Notes: generated from the letters alone by a model not told the origin. A stretch of 64,000 nt of DNA from Nocardioides rotundus (GCF_019931675.1 NZ_CP082922.1:930001-994000), one strand, 5' to 3'. Shown: positions 1 through 10,239, counted from the stretch's first letter. Numbers and translations are program-made.

Positions 1-944
1 GCCTGGTCGAGCGGATCGAGGGCTCGCCGGTGAAGGCGATCGAGATCAAGCTCTCCCAGGGCGCGAAGCCCGGACTGGGCGGCATGCTGCCCGGCGCCAA
101 GGTGACCGGCGAGATCTCCGAGATCCGCGGCATCCCCGAGGGCGTCGACTGCGCCAGCCCGTCGCGGCACTCGGCCTTCCACGACACCGACTCGATGCTG
201 GACGTGGTCGAGCAGATCGCCGACGCCACCGGCCTGCCGGTGGGGATCAAGTCGGCCGTCGGCAACCTGCAGTTCTGGGACCTGCTCGTGGAGCATATGG
301 CCGACCGGCAGCGCGGCGTCGACTTCGTCACCATCGACGGCGGCGAGGGCGGCACCGGAGCCGCGCCGCAGGTCTTCTCCGACGCCGTCGCCTACCCCTT
401 CCGGATCGGCTTCTCCCAGGTGCACCGCCGCTTCGTCGAGGCGGGCCTCGCCGACGACGTGGTGTTCATCGGCAGCGGCAAGCTCGGCATCCCCGAGAAC
501 GCGGTCGTCGGCTTCGCGCTCGGCTGCGACCTGATCAACGTGGGACGCGAGGCGATGCTGTCCATCGGGTGCATCCAGGCACAGAAGTGCCACACCGACC
601 ACTGCCCGACCGGGGTGGCGACGCAGAACAAGTGGTTCATGCGCGGCCTGGACCCCGAGGACAAGTCGGTGCGCTGCGCGAACTACATCGTCTCGCTGCG
701 GCGCGACCTGCTGAAGCTGTCCGAGGCCGTCGGGGTCGACCACCCGGGCCTCATCACTCCGGACGACGTGGACATCGTGGTCGCCCAGAAGGGCATCCGC
801 CCGCTCGCCGACGTCTACGGGTACGACGGCGCGGCCGCCTGTGGGGTTCTCGGTCCCGAGCTGGCCGAGGAGATCGCCGAGATCATGCGGCGCCAGGCCG
901 ACGAGGCGGAGCAGAAGGCGCGGGAGGCGAGCCCTTCACACTGA
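1..944 (+). CDS. FMN-binding glutamate synthase-like protein, 3' part
   Basis: The frame is open from the first bases of the window, so the true start lies upstream; about 314 C-terminal residues are visible. The protein matches the FMN-binding barrel domain of the large subunit of glutamate synthase and of the stand-alone FMN-binding glutamate synthase family. It reads KLSQGAKPG, then DGGEGGTGAAP in the FMN/substrate region, GCDLINVGREAM, and a cysteine cluster CIQAQKCHTDHCPTGVATQ typical of the 3Fe-4S ligands. Whether it is full GltB or the shorter stand-alone family cannot be decided from this end. The gene converges on otsA, with stop codons 13 bp apart inside a shared hairpin. Confidence 0.85.
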   Translation, partial: LVERIEGSPVKAIEIKLSQGAKPGLGGMLPGAKVTGEISEIRGIPEGVDCASPSRHSAFHDTDSMLDVVEQIADATGLPVGIKSAVGNLQFWDLLVEHMADRQRGVDFVTIDGGEGGTGAAPQVFSDAVAYPFRIGFSQVHRRFVEAGLADDVVFIGSGKLGIPENAVVGFALGCDLINVGREAMLSIGCIQAQKCHTDHCPTGVATQNKWFMRGLDPEDKSVRCANYIVSLRRDLLKLSEAVGVDHPGLITPDDVDIVVAQKGIRPLADVYGYDGAAACGVLGPELAEEIAEIMRRQADEAEQKAREASPSH

Positions 945-960
945 CCCGCGGAGCGGGTCA
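942..960. terminator. Bidirectional hairpin containing both convergent stop codons
   Basis: TGACCCGC and GCGGGTCA form a perfect 8-bp stem around a GGA loop. The left arm begins with the TGA of the glutamate-synthase-like gene and the right arm ends with the TCA that is the otsA stop on the other strand. No T-run follows, which is common for actinobacterial terminators. Confidence 0.6.
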
Positions 961-2382
961 CTCCGCAGTCTCGACCTCCAGGGCCTCCCCGTCGCCGAGC
1001 TCGGTGAGGTCCTCCAGGAACGTGGTCGCCCAGTGCTTCACGTCGTTCTCGGTCACGGTCTTGCGCATCGCGCGCATGCGTCGGCCGATCTCCTTCGGGT
1101 CCGCCGTGGCGGCCTCCAGCAGCGCGGCCTTCATCCCGTTGAGGTCGTAGGGGTTCACCAGCCACGCCTGCTTCAGCTCCGCGGCCGCGCCGGCGAACTC
1201 GCTGAGCACGAGCGCGCCGTCGCCCTCGAAGCGGCAGGCGACGTACTCCTTGGCGACCAGGTTCATCCCGTCGCGGTACGGCGTCACGACCATCACGTCG
1301 GCGGCGAGGTAGAGCGCGGCCATCTCCTCGCGCGGGTAGGAGGTGTGCATGTAGACGATCGCCGGCCGGCCGATCTGCCCCAGGTCGCCGTTGAGCCGGC
1401 CCACCAGCCGGTCGATGTCGTCGCGCAGGATGCGGTACTGCTCGACCCGCTCGCGGCTCGGGGTCGCGACCTGCACGAACATCGCGCGGCCGACCTCCAG
1501 GTCGCCCTCGGAGAGCAGCTCGCCGAACGCGCGCAGCCGGGCGTAGATGCCCTTGGTGTAGTCGAGCCGGTCGATGCCGAGGAAGATCGTCTCCGGATCG
1601 CCCAGCGCCTCGCGGATCTCCTTCGCCCGCGCCTGGACGCTCTCGGAGCGGGCCAGCTCCTCGAAGCCCTCCACGTCGATGGAGATGGGGTAGGCCTTGG
1701 CCCGCACGATCCGGCCGTCGGGGAGATAGACGCGGTCGCGGTGGGTCTTGTGGCCGACCCGCTGGCGCACCAGGCGGACGAAGTTGGCGGCGCCGCCGGG
1801 CAGCTGGAAGCCGATCAGGTCGGCGCCGAGCATCCCCTCCAGCAGCTGCCGCCGCCAGGGGAGCTGCTGGAACAGCTCGGTGGGCGGGAACGGGATGTGC
1901 AGGTAGATCGCGATCCGCAGGTCCGGCCGCAGCTCGCGCAGCATCTGCGGCACCAGCAGCAGCTGGTAGTCCTGCACCCAGACGGTGGCGCCCTCCGTGG
2001 CCACGTCGGCGGCCTTCTCCGCGAACCGCCGGTTGACCCGGACATAGGCGTCCCACCACTCGCGGTGGAACTCCGGCTTGGCGACCAGGTCGTGGAAGAG
2101 CGGCCACAGCGTGCCGTTGGAGAAGCCCTCGTAGAACTCCTCGACGTCCTCCTCGCTCAGCGAGACCGGCACCAGCTGGAGCCCGTCCTCCTTGAAGGGC
2201 TTCAGCCCCGTCTCCGTGCCGCCCGGCCAGCCGATCCAGGCGCCGTCGTTGGCCCGCATCACCGGCTCGAGCGCGGTCACCAGGCCGCCGGGGGAGCGGC
2301 GCCACCCGGGCTGGCCGTCGCCCCCGACCACCCGGTCCACCGGGAGCCGGTTGGCGACGATGACGAGGTCAGCCTTGGCCAC
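958..2382 (-). CDS. otsA: Trehalose-6-phosphate synthase (GT20)
   Basis: OtsA transfers glucose from a nucleotide-sugar donor to glucose-6-phosphate, giving trehalose-6-phosphate in the cytoplasm. The 474-residue length is normal for the family. Visible motifs are the N-terminal ANRLPVD, the central DRLDYTKGI and [11 protein letters not shown] near residue 370, which together form the donor and acceptor sites. The GTG start at 2382 gives [14 protein letters not shown]. Only 9 nt separate it from the stop of the upstream oxidoreductase and there is no clear Shine-Dalgarno; TAGGGT at 2394-2389 overlaps that stop, so either operon read-through or a leaderless start is possible. The partner phosphatase otsB lies 2 kb away on the same strand. 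Confidence 0.95.
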   Translation of the reverse strand: MAKADLVIVANRLPVDRVVGGDGQPGWRRSPGGLVTALEPVMRANDGAWIGWPGGTETGLKPFKEDGLQLVPVSLSEEDVEEFYEGFSNGTLWPLFHDLVAKPEFHREWWDAYVRVNRRFAEKAADVATEGATVWVQDYQLLLVPQMLRELRPDLRIAIYLHIPFPPTELFQQLPWRRQLLEGMLGADLIGFQLPGGAANFVRLVRQRVGHKTHRDRVYLPDGRIVRAKAYPISIDVEGFEELARSESVQARAKEIREALGDPETIFLGIDRLDYTKGIYARLRAFGELLSEGDLEVGRAMFVQVATPSRERVEQYRILRDDIDRLVGRLNGDLGQIGRPAIVYMHTSYPREEMAALYLAADVMVVTPYRDGMNLVAKEYVACRFEGDGALVLSEFAGAAAELKQAWLVNPYDLNGMKAALLEAATADPKEIGRRMRAMRKTVTENDVKHWATTFLEDLTELGDGEALEVETAE

Positions 2383-2391
2383 GGCCCAACC

Positions 2392-3402
2392 CTAGCCAGC
2401 CCGGTCCGAGGGGTACCGCACCCCGAGGTGTCCCCGCAGCTCGTCGAGCTGCCGGATCAGGGTGAGGGTCTGCTCGTGCGGGACGAGCGGGCTCTCCCGC
2501 AGTCCGGCGCGCAGGCAGCGCTGCACCTCCGCCGCCTCGTTGCCGTATCCCCGCCCGATCACCGGCTCGGCGCCCTCGAGCCGCACCGGATCGCCCTCCT
2601 GCGGGGTCCACAGGGCGTACGCCGGGTGGTGGAAGCCCGAGGGCAGGTCCAGGCGGCCGGTGGTGGTGGCGATGCTCGCGGTCCGCGGGCTCCAGGAGGT
2701 CATCGAGCAGGTGAGGGCGGCCACCGCCCCGCCGGCGTACCGGCCGGCGATGGCGACGTCGGTGTCGTAGCCCTCCGGCGAGAGGCTCGCCACCGCGGTG
2801 AGCTCCTCGGCCGGCCCCAGGACCAGGTGCGCCAGGGTGAGGGGGTAGATCCCCATGTCCAGCAGCGCGCCGGCGCCCAGCTCGGGGTCGACCATCCGCG
2901 CGCTCGCGCTCTCGTCGACCACGAACCCGAGGTCCGCGTGCACCTGGCGGGGCTCGCCGAAGCGGCCCGCCGCGAAGCCGTCCACCAGCTCGCGGACGAC
3001 CGGGTGGGTGGCGGTCCACATCGCCTCCATCAGGAAGCGGTCGTGCTGGCGGGCGAGGGCGACCATCTCCTCGGCCTCGGCGAGGTTCATCGCGAGCGGC
3101 TTCTCGCACAGGACGTGCTTGCCCGCCTCGAAGGCCAGCCGGGCGTCGTCGAGGTGCAGCGTGTGCGGCGTACCGATATAGACCACGTCGACCTCGGGGT
3201 CCTCGACCAGCTCGGCGTAGGAGCCGTAGGCGCGGGCCACCCCGTGCTCGGCGGCGAACGCCTCAGCCGACTCCCTCCGGCGCGACCCGACCGCGGCGAG
3301 CTCAGCGCCGGGGGTGAGCGCCAGGTCGCGGACGAAGGAGGTGGAGATCTTGCCGGTGGCCAGGATCCCCCAGCGGACCGGGGCGGGCGCGTCGCTGCTC
3401 AT
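2392..3402 (-). CDS. Gfo/Idh/MocA family NAD(P)-dependent oxidoreductase
   Basis: A 336-residue protein with an N-terminal Rossmann fold (WGILATGKIS, the GxGxI-type dinucleotide motif) and the family hallmark CEKPLAMN near residue 100, whose Lys is part of the active site. The C-terminal half is the alpha/beta substrate domain. The family oxidises or reduces sugars and polyols; the substrate cannot be read from sequence. The ATG at 3402 was chosen because it places the Rossmann strand about 10 residues from the start; the reading frame is open further upstream but that extension lacks family features. It lies directly upstream of otsA and divergently from a DUF3263 gene. Confidence 0.85.
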   Translation of the reverse strand: MSSDAPAPVRWGILATGKISTSFVRDLALTPGAELAAVGSRRRESAEAFAAEHGVARAYGSYAELVEDPEVDVVYIGTPHTLHLDDARLAFEAGKHVLCEKPLAMNLAEAEEMVALARQHDRFLMEAMWTATHPVVRELVDGFAAGRFGEPRQVHADLGFVVDESASARMVDPELGAGALLDMGIYPLTLAHLVLGPAEELTAVASLSPEGYDTDVAIAGRYAGGAVAALTCSMTSWSPRTASIATTTGRLDLPSGFHHPAYALWTPQEGDPVRLEGAEPVIGRGYGNEAAEVQRCLRAGLRESPLVPHEQTLTLIRQLDELRGHLGVRYPSDRAG

Positions 3403-3508
3403 GGACGCGAAACTACTGTGCTCGGGTGCGGCGACGCGCGGCACCGCGAATGACACACGTGTGATTCCTCCCCTAGACTGGCGCGCACCAGAGGAATGGA
3501 GAGCACGC

Positions 3509-3808
3509 ATGGATGCCGCGAACGCCCTGTCGGGCAGCGCCGGGGACTCCGGCCTGCCGGAGCTGTCGGACCGCGACGCCGAGATCTTGGAGTTCGAGCG
3601 TCAGTGGTGGAAGTACGCCGGCGCCAAGGAGGCGGCCGTGCGGGAGAAGTTCGACATGAGCTCCACGCGCTACTACCAGGTGCTCAACGCCCTCATCGAC
3701 CGTCCCGAGGCGCTCGAGGCCGACCCGCTGCTCGTGCGGCGGCTGCGCCGGCTGCGTGCGACCCGGCAGCGCCAGCGGTCGGCCCGCCGGCTGGGCTTCG
3801 AGGTCTGA
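3509..3808 (+). CDS. DUF3263 family small protein
   Basis: A 99-residue protein starting MDAANALSG. Its body has the actinobacterial DUF3263 signature: ELSDRDAEILEFERQWWKY, then REKFDMSSTRYYQVLNALID, and a very basic C-terminal tail rich in Arg. The middle segment looks like a helix-turn-helix-like three-helix unit, and the charge suggests nucleic-acid contact, but no function is established for the family. It is followed after 7 nt by the LytR_C-domain gene, an arrangement I recall as common in actinobacteria. A TAGACT hexamer at 3475-3480 is a candidate -10. Confidence 0.85.
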   Translation: MDAANALSGSAGDSGLPELSDRDAEILEFERQWWKYAGAKEAAVREKFDMSSTRYYQVLNALIDRPEALEADPLLVRRLRRLRATRQRQRSARRLGFEV

Positions 3809-3815
3809 GGTCGTC

Positions 3816-4358
3816 ATGGCGCCCCTTCCCCAGCGCTTCCACGCCGCCCGGACCCGCTCCGAGGCCGGTGTCGCCTTCCCCTCCCCGGTGGTGATCCTCT
3901 CGATCATCGCCGTGGTCATGGCCGGCGTCTCGTTCGTCGCGACCCGCGACTCCGGGCCCGCCGAGCGCGAGATCACCACCGTCTCCCAGCCCTCGGCCGG
4001 CCCGTCGGAGTCCCCGAGCCGCACCGGCGAGCCGGAGATCGCCGAGGGCAAGAAGATCGCGAAGAAGAAGCCCAAGCCGATCGACCGCTCGTCGACCTAC
4101 GTCGTGGTCTTCAACAACTCCGGCATCACCGGCCTGGCCGGCAGCTACGCCGACACCGCGGCCGGCCTGGGCTGGCAGGTCGTCGGCTCGGACAACTGGC
4201 GCGGGCTGATCCCCAGCTCGACCGTCTACTACCCGCCGGGCATGGAGCGGGCCGCCAAGCAGCTCGCGCTCGACCTCGGCATCAGCCGGGTCTCCTCGGC
4301 CGTGGACCCGATGAGCATGGACCAGCTCACGGTGATCCTCACCGCCGACGCCGCCTGA
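3816..4358 (+). CDS. LytR C-terminal-domain membrane protein
   Basis: A 180-residue protein with a short basic N-terminus and one transmembrane segment at about residues 22-42 (SPVVILSIIAVVMAGVSFVA), then a Pro/Ser/Lys-rich linker and a C-terminal LytR_C domain (VVVFNNSGITGLAGSYADTA through STVYYPPGME). The topology puts the LytR_C domain outside the membrane. Such proteins accompany envelope polymer ligases of the LytR-CpsA-Psr group but lack their catalytic domain, so a supporting cell-wall role is inference. The ATG at 3816 lies 8 nt after the DUF3263 stop, suggesting one transcript. Confidence 0.8.
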   Translation: MAPLPQRFHAARTRSEAGVAFPSPVVILSIIAVVMAGVSFVATRDSGPAEREITTVSQPSAGPSESPSRTGEPEIAEGKKIAKKKPKPIDRSSTYVVVFNNSGITGLAGSYADTAAGLGWQVVGSDNWRGLIPSSTVYYPPGMERAAKQLALDLGISRVSSAVDPMSMDQLTVILTADAA

Positions 4359-4370
4359 CGCCCGCCGTAC

Positions 4371-4393
4371 CCCCGCTTGGGCCTCAGGCGGGG
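4371..4393. terminator. Hairpin between convergent LytR_C and otsB genes
   Basis: CCCCGC and GCGGGG form a 6-bp stem around an 11-nt loop; the otsB stop codon lies inside the structure. It could end transcription from both sides. No T-tract is present. Confidence 0.4.
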
Positions 4394-5238
4394 TGACGGT
4401 CCCGGTCGCGCAGGTCGCCGGTGAGCGTGCGCAGCAGGTCGAGGACCCCCTCGGGGCCGTCGACGACCACATCGGCCAGCTCGTGCAGGGCAGTCTCCTC
4501 CGTCGAGCCCGACGCCACCAGCAGCCCGGCCAGCCCCTGGTCGCGGAGCTCGGCCACCGCGCGGAAGGCCTCGAGGTCGCCGAGGTCGTCGCCGCAGAAG
4601 AGGAAGCCGCCCGCATCCAGCTCGGCCACGAGACGGCGTACGGCGTCCCCCTTGTCCATGCCGGCCGCGCGGACCTCCAGCACGTTGCGCCCCGGCTCCA
4701 GGGTCAGGCCGTGCTCGGCCGCGGCGTCGGCCACGAGCGGCGCGAGCCGCTCCATCGCCTCGTTCGGGTGAGCCATCCGTCGGGTGTGGATCGCCACCGC
4801 CAGGCCCTTCTCCTCCACCCAGGCATCCTCGGCGCGGGCGTTGCGCAGGATCTCCGGCAGCTCCCGCTCGAAGCTGGCCAGGCCCTTCGGCGGGCGCGGG
4901 GAGACGATCCGCCGCTCCGTGGAGGACCAGCGCTCGTTGCCGTACTGCCCCAGCACCCGCAGCTCGCGGCCCCGCTCGGTCAGCCGGGCGCCGAGATCGT
5001 CCAGGTCGGCGAGGGCGATCGCCTGCCGGGCCGGGCGCCCGGTGACCACCGCGATGGCCCGGAAGGACTCGCCGAGCTCCAGGAGCAGCTCGGGCGCGTC
5101 CGGGTGGATCCGCGCCCGGGTCGGGTCGTCCACGATGGGGGAGAGGGTGCCGTCGAAGTCGAAGGCGGCGACCGAGCGGTCGGCGGCGGCCAGCAGGTCG
5201 TCGTACCGCTGTCGGGACCGGGGAGACGTCCACTCCAT
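4384..5238 (-). CDS. otsB: Trehalose-6-phosphate phosphatase (HAD superfamily)
   Basis: OtsB removes phosphate from the OtsA product to give trehalose. The 284-residue protein shows the HAD nucleophile motif AAFDFDGTLSPI (residues 24-35), a threonine in VVTGRPARQ (motif II region), and the acidic motif FCGDDLGDLEAF near residue 220 that binds Mg2+. A conserved GKGDAV-type stretch is present as DKGDAVRRLV. The ATG at 5238 is preceded by a short AT-poor leader and faces the MoaD-like gene divergently. Together with otsA it completes the OtsAB trehalose pathway, used for osmotic protection and trehalose-containing envelope lipids. Confidence 0.93.
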   Translation of the reverse strand: MEWTSPRSRQRYDDLLAAADRSVAAFDFDGTLSPIVDDPTRARIHPDAPELLLELGESFRAIAVVTGRPARQAIALADLDDLGARLTERGRELRVLGQYGNERWSSTERRIVSPRPPKGLASFERELPEILRNARAEDAWVEEKGLAVAIHTRRMAHPNEAMERLAPLVADAAAEHGLTLEPGRNVLEVRAAGMDKGDAVRRLVAELDAGGFLFCGDDLGDLEAFRAVAELRDQGLAGLLVASGSTEETALHELADVVVDGPEGVLDLLRTLTGDLRDRDRHPA

Positions 5239-5341
5239 GGATCCATCCCATCACGGCGCGGCCGCTTCCGCGATGTGGGACGCGGGTTCGGCCCGCCACC
5301 GGGGCCTAGGCTCGGGGCAGCCCGGGCGAGAAGGAGTCCTG

Positions 5342-5617
5342 ATGAGCGTGAACGTGCGGATCCCCACCATCCTGCGCAGCTACACCTCCGGCGAGCAGGA
5401 GGTGAGCGCCGAGGGCGCCACCCTGGGCGAGGTGATCGACGATCTGGACGGCCGCTTCGCCGGGATCAAGGGCCGGATCCTGGACGAGAGCGGCCGGCTG
5501 CGCCGCTTCGTCAACGTCTATGTCGGCGAGGAGGACGTCCGCTTCCTCGGAGAGCTCGCCACCCCCACCCCCGACGGCACCGAGATCGCGGTGATCCCGG
5601 CCGTCGCCGGCGGCTGA
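5342..5617 (+). CDS. MoaD/ThiS-family ubiquitin-like sulfur carrier
   Basis: A 91-residue beta-grasp protein ending exactly in ...AVIPAVAGG. The C-terminal Gly-Gly is the feature that is adenylated and thiocarboxylated in MoaD, ThiS, CysO and related carriers. The ATG at 5342 follows a good ribosome site (GAAGGAG at 5330-5336). No moaE, thiG or cysM partner lies next to it, so the pathway (molybdopterin, thiamine, cysteine or tRNA thiolation) is undecided. The later molybdenum-enzyme genes in this window show that the cell needs molybdopterin, but they do not identify this protein as its carrier. Confidence 0.8.
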   Translation: MSVNVRIPTILRSYTSGEQEVSAEGATLGEVIDDLDGRFAGIKGRILDESGRLRRFVNVYVGEEDVRFLGELATPTPDGTEIAVIPAVAGG

Positions 5618-5696
5618 GCCGGACCATCGCGCAGGGGTCACCGACACCTCACGCCGCGTTGGCCGCTCGTTCAGACGACTTTGGTCTGTTTCGACC

Positions 5697-6551
5697 ATGA
5701 GCACGAGCTTCTGGCTGCGCGCCGGCGGGACCGCCGGTGCGCTGGGCGCGATCGCCGGCGCGGGTGCCTGGACGGCCAAGACGGTCCTGGACCGGCAGGC
5801 CGCGCATGCCCGGCACCTGATTGGCAAGCCCCTGGGCGAGGAGGCGCTGGTCGCCGACCGCACCTTCGGCAAGGAGTACGGCGACCCCGTCGAGCTCCTC
5901 CTGCTGGGCGACTCCACCGCGGCCGGCCTCGGCGCGGAGAAGCCCAAGCAGACGCTGGGCGCGCGGCTCTCCAAGCGGGTCGTGAAGCGGTCCGAGCGCT
6001 CCGTGCGGCTGACCACCGGGGCGCGCGTGGGGTCGGAGTCGTCGATGCTGATGGCGCAGATCGAGGGGCTGCCGCGCAGCTACCGCCCCGACGTCGCGGT
6101 GATCCTGGTCGGCGGCAACGACGTGACCCACCGGGTGCCGACCACGGTGGCGGCCAAGCACCTGGCCGAGGTGATCGAGGAGCTGCACGACCTCGGCGCC
6201 GAGGTCGTCGTCGGGACCTGCCCGGACCTGCGGGCCCTGGAGCAGGTGCCGCAGCCGCTGCGGTCGCTGGCCTCGCGGGCCTCCCGGCAGCTGGCGGAGG
6301 CGCAGCGTCGTACGGCGATCGCACACGGTGCTTGGGCAGTGTCGCTGGCCGACGTGGTGGGGCCGTTCTTCCTCACCAACCCCGACGAGATGTTCAGCCT
6401 GGACGGGTTCCACCCGAGCCCCTCGGGATACAAGCGGACGGCCAAGGCACTCGTCCCCTCGGTCCTCGCGGCCATGGGCGCCCACGACGAGGAGCTGCCG
6501 TTCGGCCACCACGCGCCCTGGGAGCGGGCGGCGCAGGAGGCGCAGGAGTAG
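5697..6551 (+). CDS. SGNH/GDSL-family hydrolase, membrane-anchored or secreted
   Basis: A 284-residue protein with an N-terminal hydrophobic stretch (SFWLRAGGTAGALGAIAGAG) that could act as a signal anchor. The SGNH blocks are all visible: LLLGDSTAAGLG with the nucleophilic Ser (block I), GGNDVTHR with the oxyanion Asn (block III), and DGFHPSPSGY with the Asp and His of the triad (block V). The family hydrolyses ester bonds in lipids or acylated polysaccharides; the natural substrate is unknown. The ATG at 5697 follows the sulfur-carrier gene by 79 bp. It lies directly upstream of the groEL control region. Confidence 0.85.
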   Translation: MSTSFWLRAGGTAGALGAIAGAGAWTAKTVLDRQAAHARHLIGKPLGEEALVADRTFGKEYGDPVELLLLGDSTAAGLGAEKPKQTLGARLSKRVVKRSERSVRLTTGARVGSESSMLMAQIEGLPRSYRPDVAVILVGGNDVTHRVPTTVAAKHLAEVIEELHDLGAEVVVGTCPDLRALEQVPQPLRSLASRASRQLAEAQRRTAIAHGAWAVSLADVVGPFFLTNPDEMFSLDGFHPSPSGYKRTAKALVPSVLAAMGAHDEELPFGHHAPWERAAQEAQE

Positions 6552-6596
6552 GACCGCGCCGGTCGCGGGCGACGGTCGATGTGCCGCCATACGACG

Positions 6597-6623
6597 TTTG
6601 CACTCTCGGGTGCCGAGTGCTAA
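6597..6623 (+). promoter_or_regulatory. CIRCE operator 1 (HrcA site)
   Basis: TTTGCACTC - 9 nt - GAGTGCTAA. This matches the CIRCE consensus TTAGCACTC-N9-GAGTGCTAA at all but one base of the left arm. It lies about 160 bp before groEL and is expected to bind the heat-labile repressor HrcA. Confidence 0.92.
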
Positions 6624-6631
6624 ACATGAGA

Positions 6632-8413
<1,782 letters not shown>

Positions 8414-8418
8414 GCGAA

Positions 8419-8464
8419 GCACGGATCGGTCTGACACCCGAAAGCAGACCGTGACGCTCCGTGC
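8419..8464 (+). terminator. Two-stem structure 3' of groEL
   Basis: An outer stem GCACGGA/TCCGTGC (8419-8425 with 8458-8464) encloses an inner stem GGTCTG/CAGACC (8428-8433 with 8445-8450). Its place 6 nt after the groEL stop suggests a terminator or 3'-end stabiliser. Confidence 0.45.
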
Positions 8465-8491
8465 GTAGCGAAGAAGTCCAGACAAGACAGC

Positions 8492-8567
8492 CTTCTGAGT
8501 CGGAGCTTGGATTCTGAGCTGGAGCGAGGATTCTGAGCCGGAGCGAGGCCTCTGAGCCACACTCCCG
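8492..8567. repeat. 19-bp tandem repeat (family C)
   Basis: Three full units of 19 bp start at 8492, 8511 and 8530, the last two differing at one base, and a partial unit starts at 8549. The core is TTCTGAGCYGGAGCGAGG; the first unit is more diverged. No reading frame explains it. Confidence 0.7.
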
Positions 8568-8644
8568 AGCCGACCAGAGGGCGGGACGTCATACGAACCG
8601 GGGAACCGGTTCCGCAGAACGTCTGACGTCCCGGCAGGACCCCG

Positions 8645-8676
8645 ACAGGGCCCCGGTCTTCGGACCGGGGCCCTGT
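8645..8676. terminator. Strong UUCG tetraloop hairpin
   Basis: A 14-bp perfect stem (arms 8645-8658 and 8663-8676, core AGGGCCCCGGTC/GACCGGGGCCCT) closes a TTCG loop. This is the strongest intrinsic-terminator-like element in the window. It separates groEL from the repeats and genes downstream. Confidence 0.75.
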
Positions 8677-8688
8677 TGCGTGCACGAA

Positions 8689-8781
8689 GTGCCCGGTGGG
8701 CGGTTTGTGGGTGCAGGGAGTGCCCGGTGGGCGGTTTGTGGGTGCAGGGAGTGCCCGGTGGGCGGTTTGTGCGTGCAGGGA
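8689..8781. repeat. 31-bp tandem repeat (family B), locus 1
   Basis: The core GCCCGGTGGGCGG recurs at 8691, 8722 and 8753, a period of 31 bp, each followed by TTTGTG and GTGCAGGGA. The same family returns at 23319-23487 and, inverted, inside the ABC-F gene at 22938-23020. Confidence 0.85.
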
Positions 8782-8826
8782 GGGCGCCCGTCGCCAGGAG
8801 GAGGGGGCGGCCGGTACGGTCGCGGC

Positions 8827-9000
8827 GTGAGCACTGACGAGCAGGCAGGCTGGGTCGCGGGCGGCGCCGTCCTCGCGGCGATCGCGATCGCGGGAGCCGC
8901 GATGGTGGTGGTACGTCGTGTCCTGGGCGGTCCGCGGGTCCCGGAGGCCGCGCGGGCGTCCGAGGCGACGGCGGACGAGGCCGTGGAGACGGGCGAGTGA
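8827..9000 (+). CDS. Small single-span membrane protein
   Basis: A 57-residue protein starting at a GTG. One strongly hydrophobic helix (AGGAVLAAIAIAGAAMVVV) is followed by two Arg residues and an acidic, Ala/Glu-rich cytoplasmic tail. I do not recognise a family. Its stop overlaps the GTG of the next gene in a GTGA arrangement, so the two are probably translated together, which supports it being real. Confidence 0.55.
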   Translation: MSTDEQAGWVAGGAVLAAIAIAGAAMVVVRRVLGGPRVPEAARASEATADEAVETGE

Positions 9001-10208
9001 GCGCGGACTACGACGTCGACCGGGTCCGCGCGCACTTCCCGCAGGTGGCGGGCGGGATGGCGTTCTTCGACGGGCCGGGCGGCACCCAGACCCCCGTCCC
9101 CGTGGCCGACGCGATCCGCGACGCCCTGGTCGCGCCGCTGTCCAACCGGTGGCGGGGCATCCTCGCCGGGCGCAACGCTGACGACCTGGTGCTCGGGTTC
9201 CGGTCCGCGATGGCGGACTTCCTCGCCGTCGATCCCGGCGGGGTGGTCTACGGCCGGAGCATGACCCAGCTGACCATGGACACGGCGCGGGCGCTGGCGC
9301 GGGAGTGGGGCCCGGGCGACGAGATCGTCCTGACCCGGCTCGAGCACGACGCGAACGTGCGCCCCTGGGTGATCGCCGCCGAGCGGGTCGGCGCCACCGT
9401 GCGCTGGGCGGACCCGGACCCCGAGACCGGCGAGCTGCCGGTGAGCGCGGTGACCGACCAGCTCTCTGACCGCACCCGGTTGGTGGCGATCACCGCCGCC
9501 TCCAACCTGATCGGCACCATGCCGGACCTGCCGGCGATCGCCGCGGCGGTGCACGAGCACGGGGCGCTGATGTACGTCGACGCCGTGCACTACGCCGCCC
9601 ACGAGCTGGTCGACATGGAGGGCCTGGGCGCGGACCTGCTCGCGTGCTCGCCCTACAAGTTCCTCGGCCCGCACTGCGGTGTCCTGGCCGGCCGTCCCGA
9701 GGTGCTGCAGGGGATCCACCCGGACAAGCTGCTGCCGAGCACGGAGGAGGTGCCCGAGCGGTTCGAGCTCGGGACGCTACCCTACGAGGCGATGGCCGGG
9801 GTGACCGCGGCGGTGGACTTCCTGGCCGACCTGGTCCCCGGTGAGGGGAGTCGGCGCGAGCGGTTGGAGCGGTCCTACGCCGGACTGCACGAGCACGAGG
9901 ACCGGCTCCGCGTCCGGATCGAGGAGGGGCTGGGCGACCTGCCCGGTGAGGTGACGCTGTGGTCCCGCGCGGCCCGGCGTACTCCCACGCTGACGTTCAC
10001 CATCGCCGGGCGCGACCTGATCGAGGGGTCGACCTTCCTGGCCGAGCGCGGGGTGAGCGCGCCGAGCGATGCGTTCTACGCCCACGAGCTGGCCCAGGTC
10101 CTCGCGCTCGGGGACGACGGTGGGATGCGGGTCGGGCTGGCGCCCTACACCAGCGACGCGGACGTGGACCTGCTGTTGGAGTCCCTGACGGACTGGTTGA
10201 GGCGCTGA
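8997..10208 (+). CDS. Cysteine desulfurase-like PLP protein (class V aminotransferase)
   Basis: A 403-residue fold-type I PLP enzyme. The motif VDAVHYAAHELVD carries the Asp that contacts the PLP pyridine and LLACSPYKFLGPHCG the Lys forming the Schiff base (about residue 221). It fits the VC1184-like subfamily of cysteine-desulfurase-related proteins better than IscS or SufS, because the C-terminal catalytic-Cys loop of true desulfurases is not evident. The reaction is therefore uncertain. It starts with GTG overlapping the small membrane protein gene. Confidence 0.8.
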   Translation: MSADYDVDRVRAHFPQVAGGMAFFDGPGGTQTPVPVADAIRDALVAPLSNRWRGILAGRNADDLVLGFRSAMADFLAVDPGGVVYGRSMTQLTMDTARALAREWGPGDEIVLTRLEHDANVRPWVIAAERVGATVRWADPDPETGELPVSAVTDQLSDRTRLVAITAASNLIGTMPDLPAIAAAVHEHGALMYVDAVHYAAHELVDMEGLGADLLACSPYKFLGPHCGVLAGRPEVLQGIHPDKLLPSTEEVPERFELGTLPYEAMAGVTAAVDFLADLVPGEGSRRERLERSYAGLHEHEDRLRVRIEEGLGDLPGEVTLWSRAARRTPTLTFTIAGRDLIEGSTFLAERGVSAPSDAFYAHELAQVLALGDDGGMRVGLAPYTSDADVDLLLESLTDWLRR

Positions 10209-10227
10209 GCGGCTTCGGGCGGCTGGC

Positions 10228-10233
10228 TAGTCT
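10228..10233 (+). promoter_or_regulatory. -10 hexamer TAGTCT, leaderless type
   Basis: TAGTCT ends 6 nt before the ATG at 10240, so transcription would begin at or next to the start codon. No Shine-Dalgarno fits in the gap. Confidence 0.5.
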
Positions 10234-10239
10234 CGCGGC

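Larger units (their letters stand above)
8414..8826. other. 413-bp non-coding region rich in hairpins and tandem repeats
   Basis: No gene is seen here. In order it holds a two-stem structure just after groEL (8419-8464), a 19-bp tandem repeat (8492-8567), a strong UUCG-loop terminator (8645-8676), and three 31-bp repeat units (8689-8781) that recur at 23.3 kb. Confidence 0.7.
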
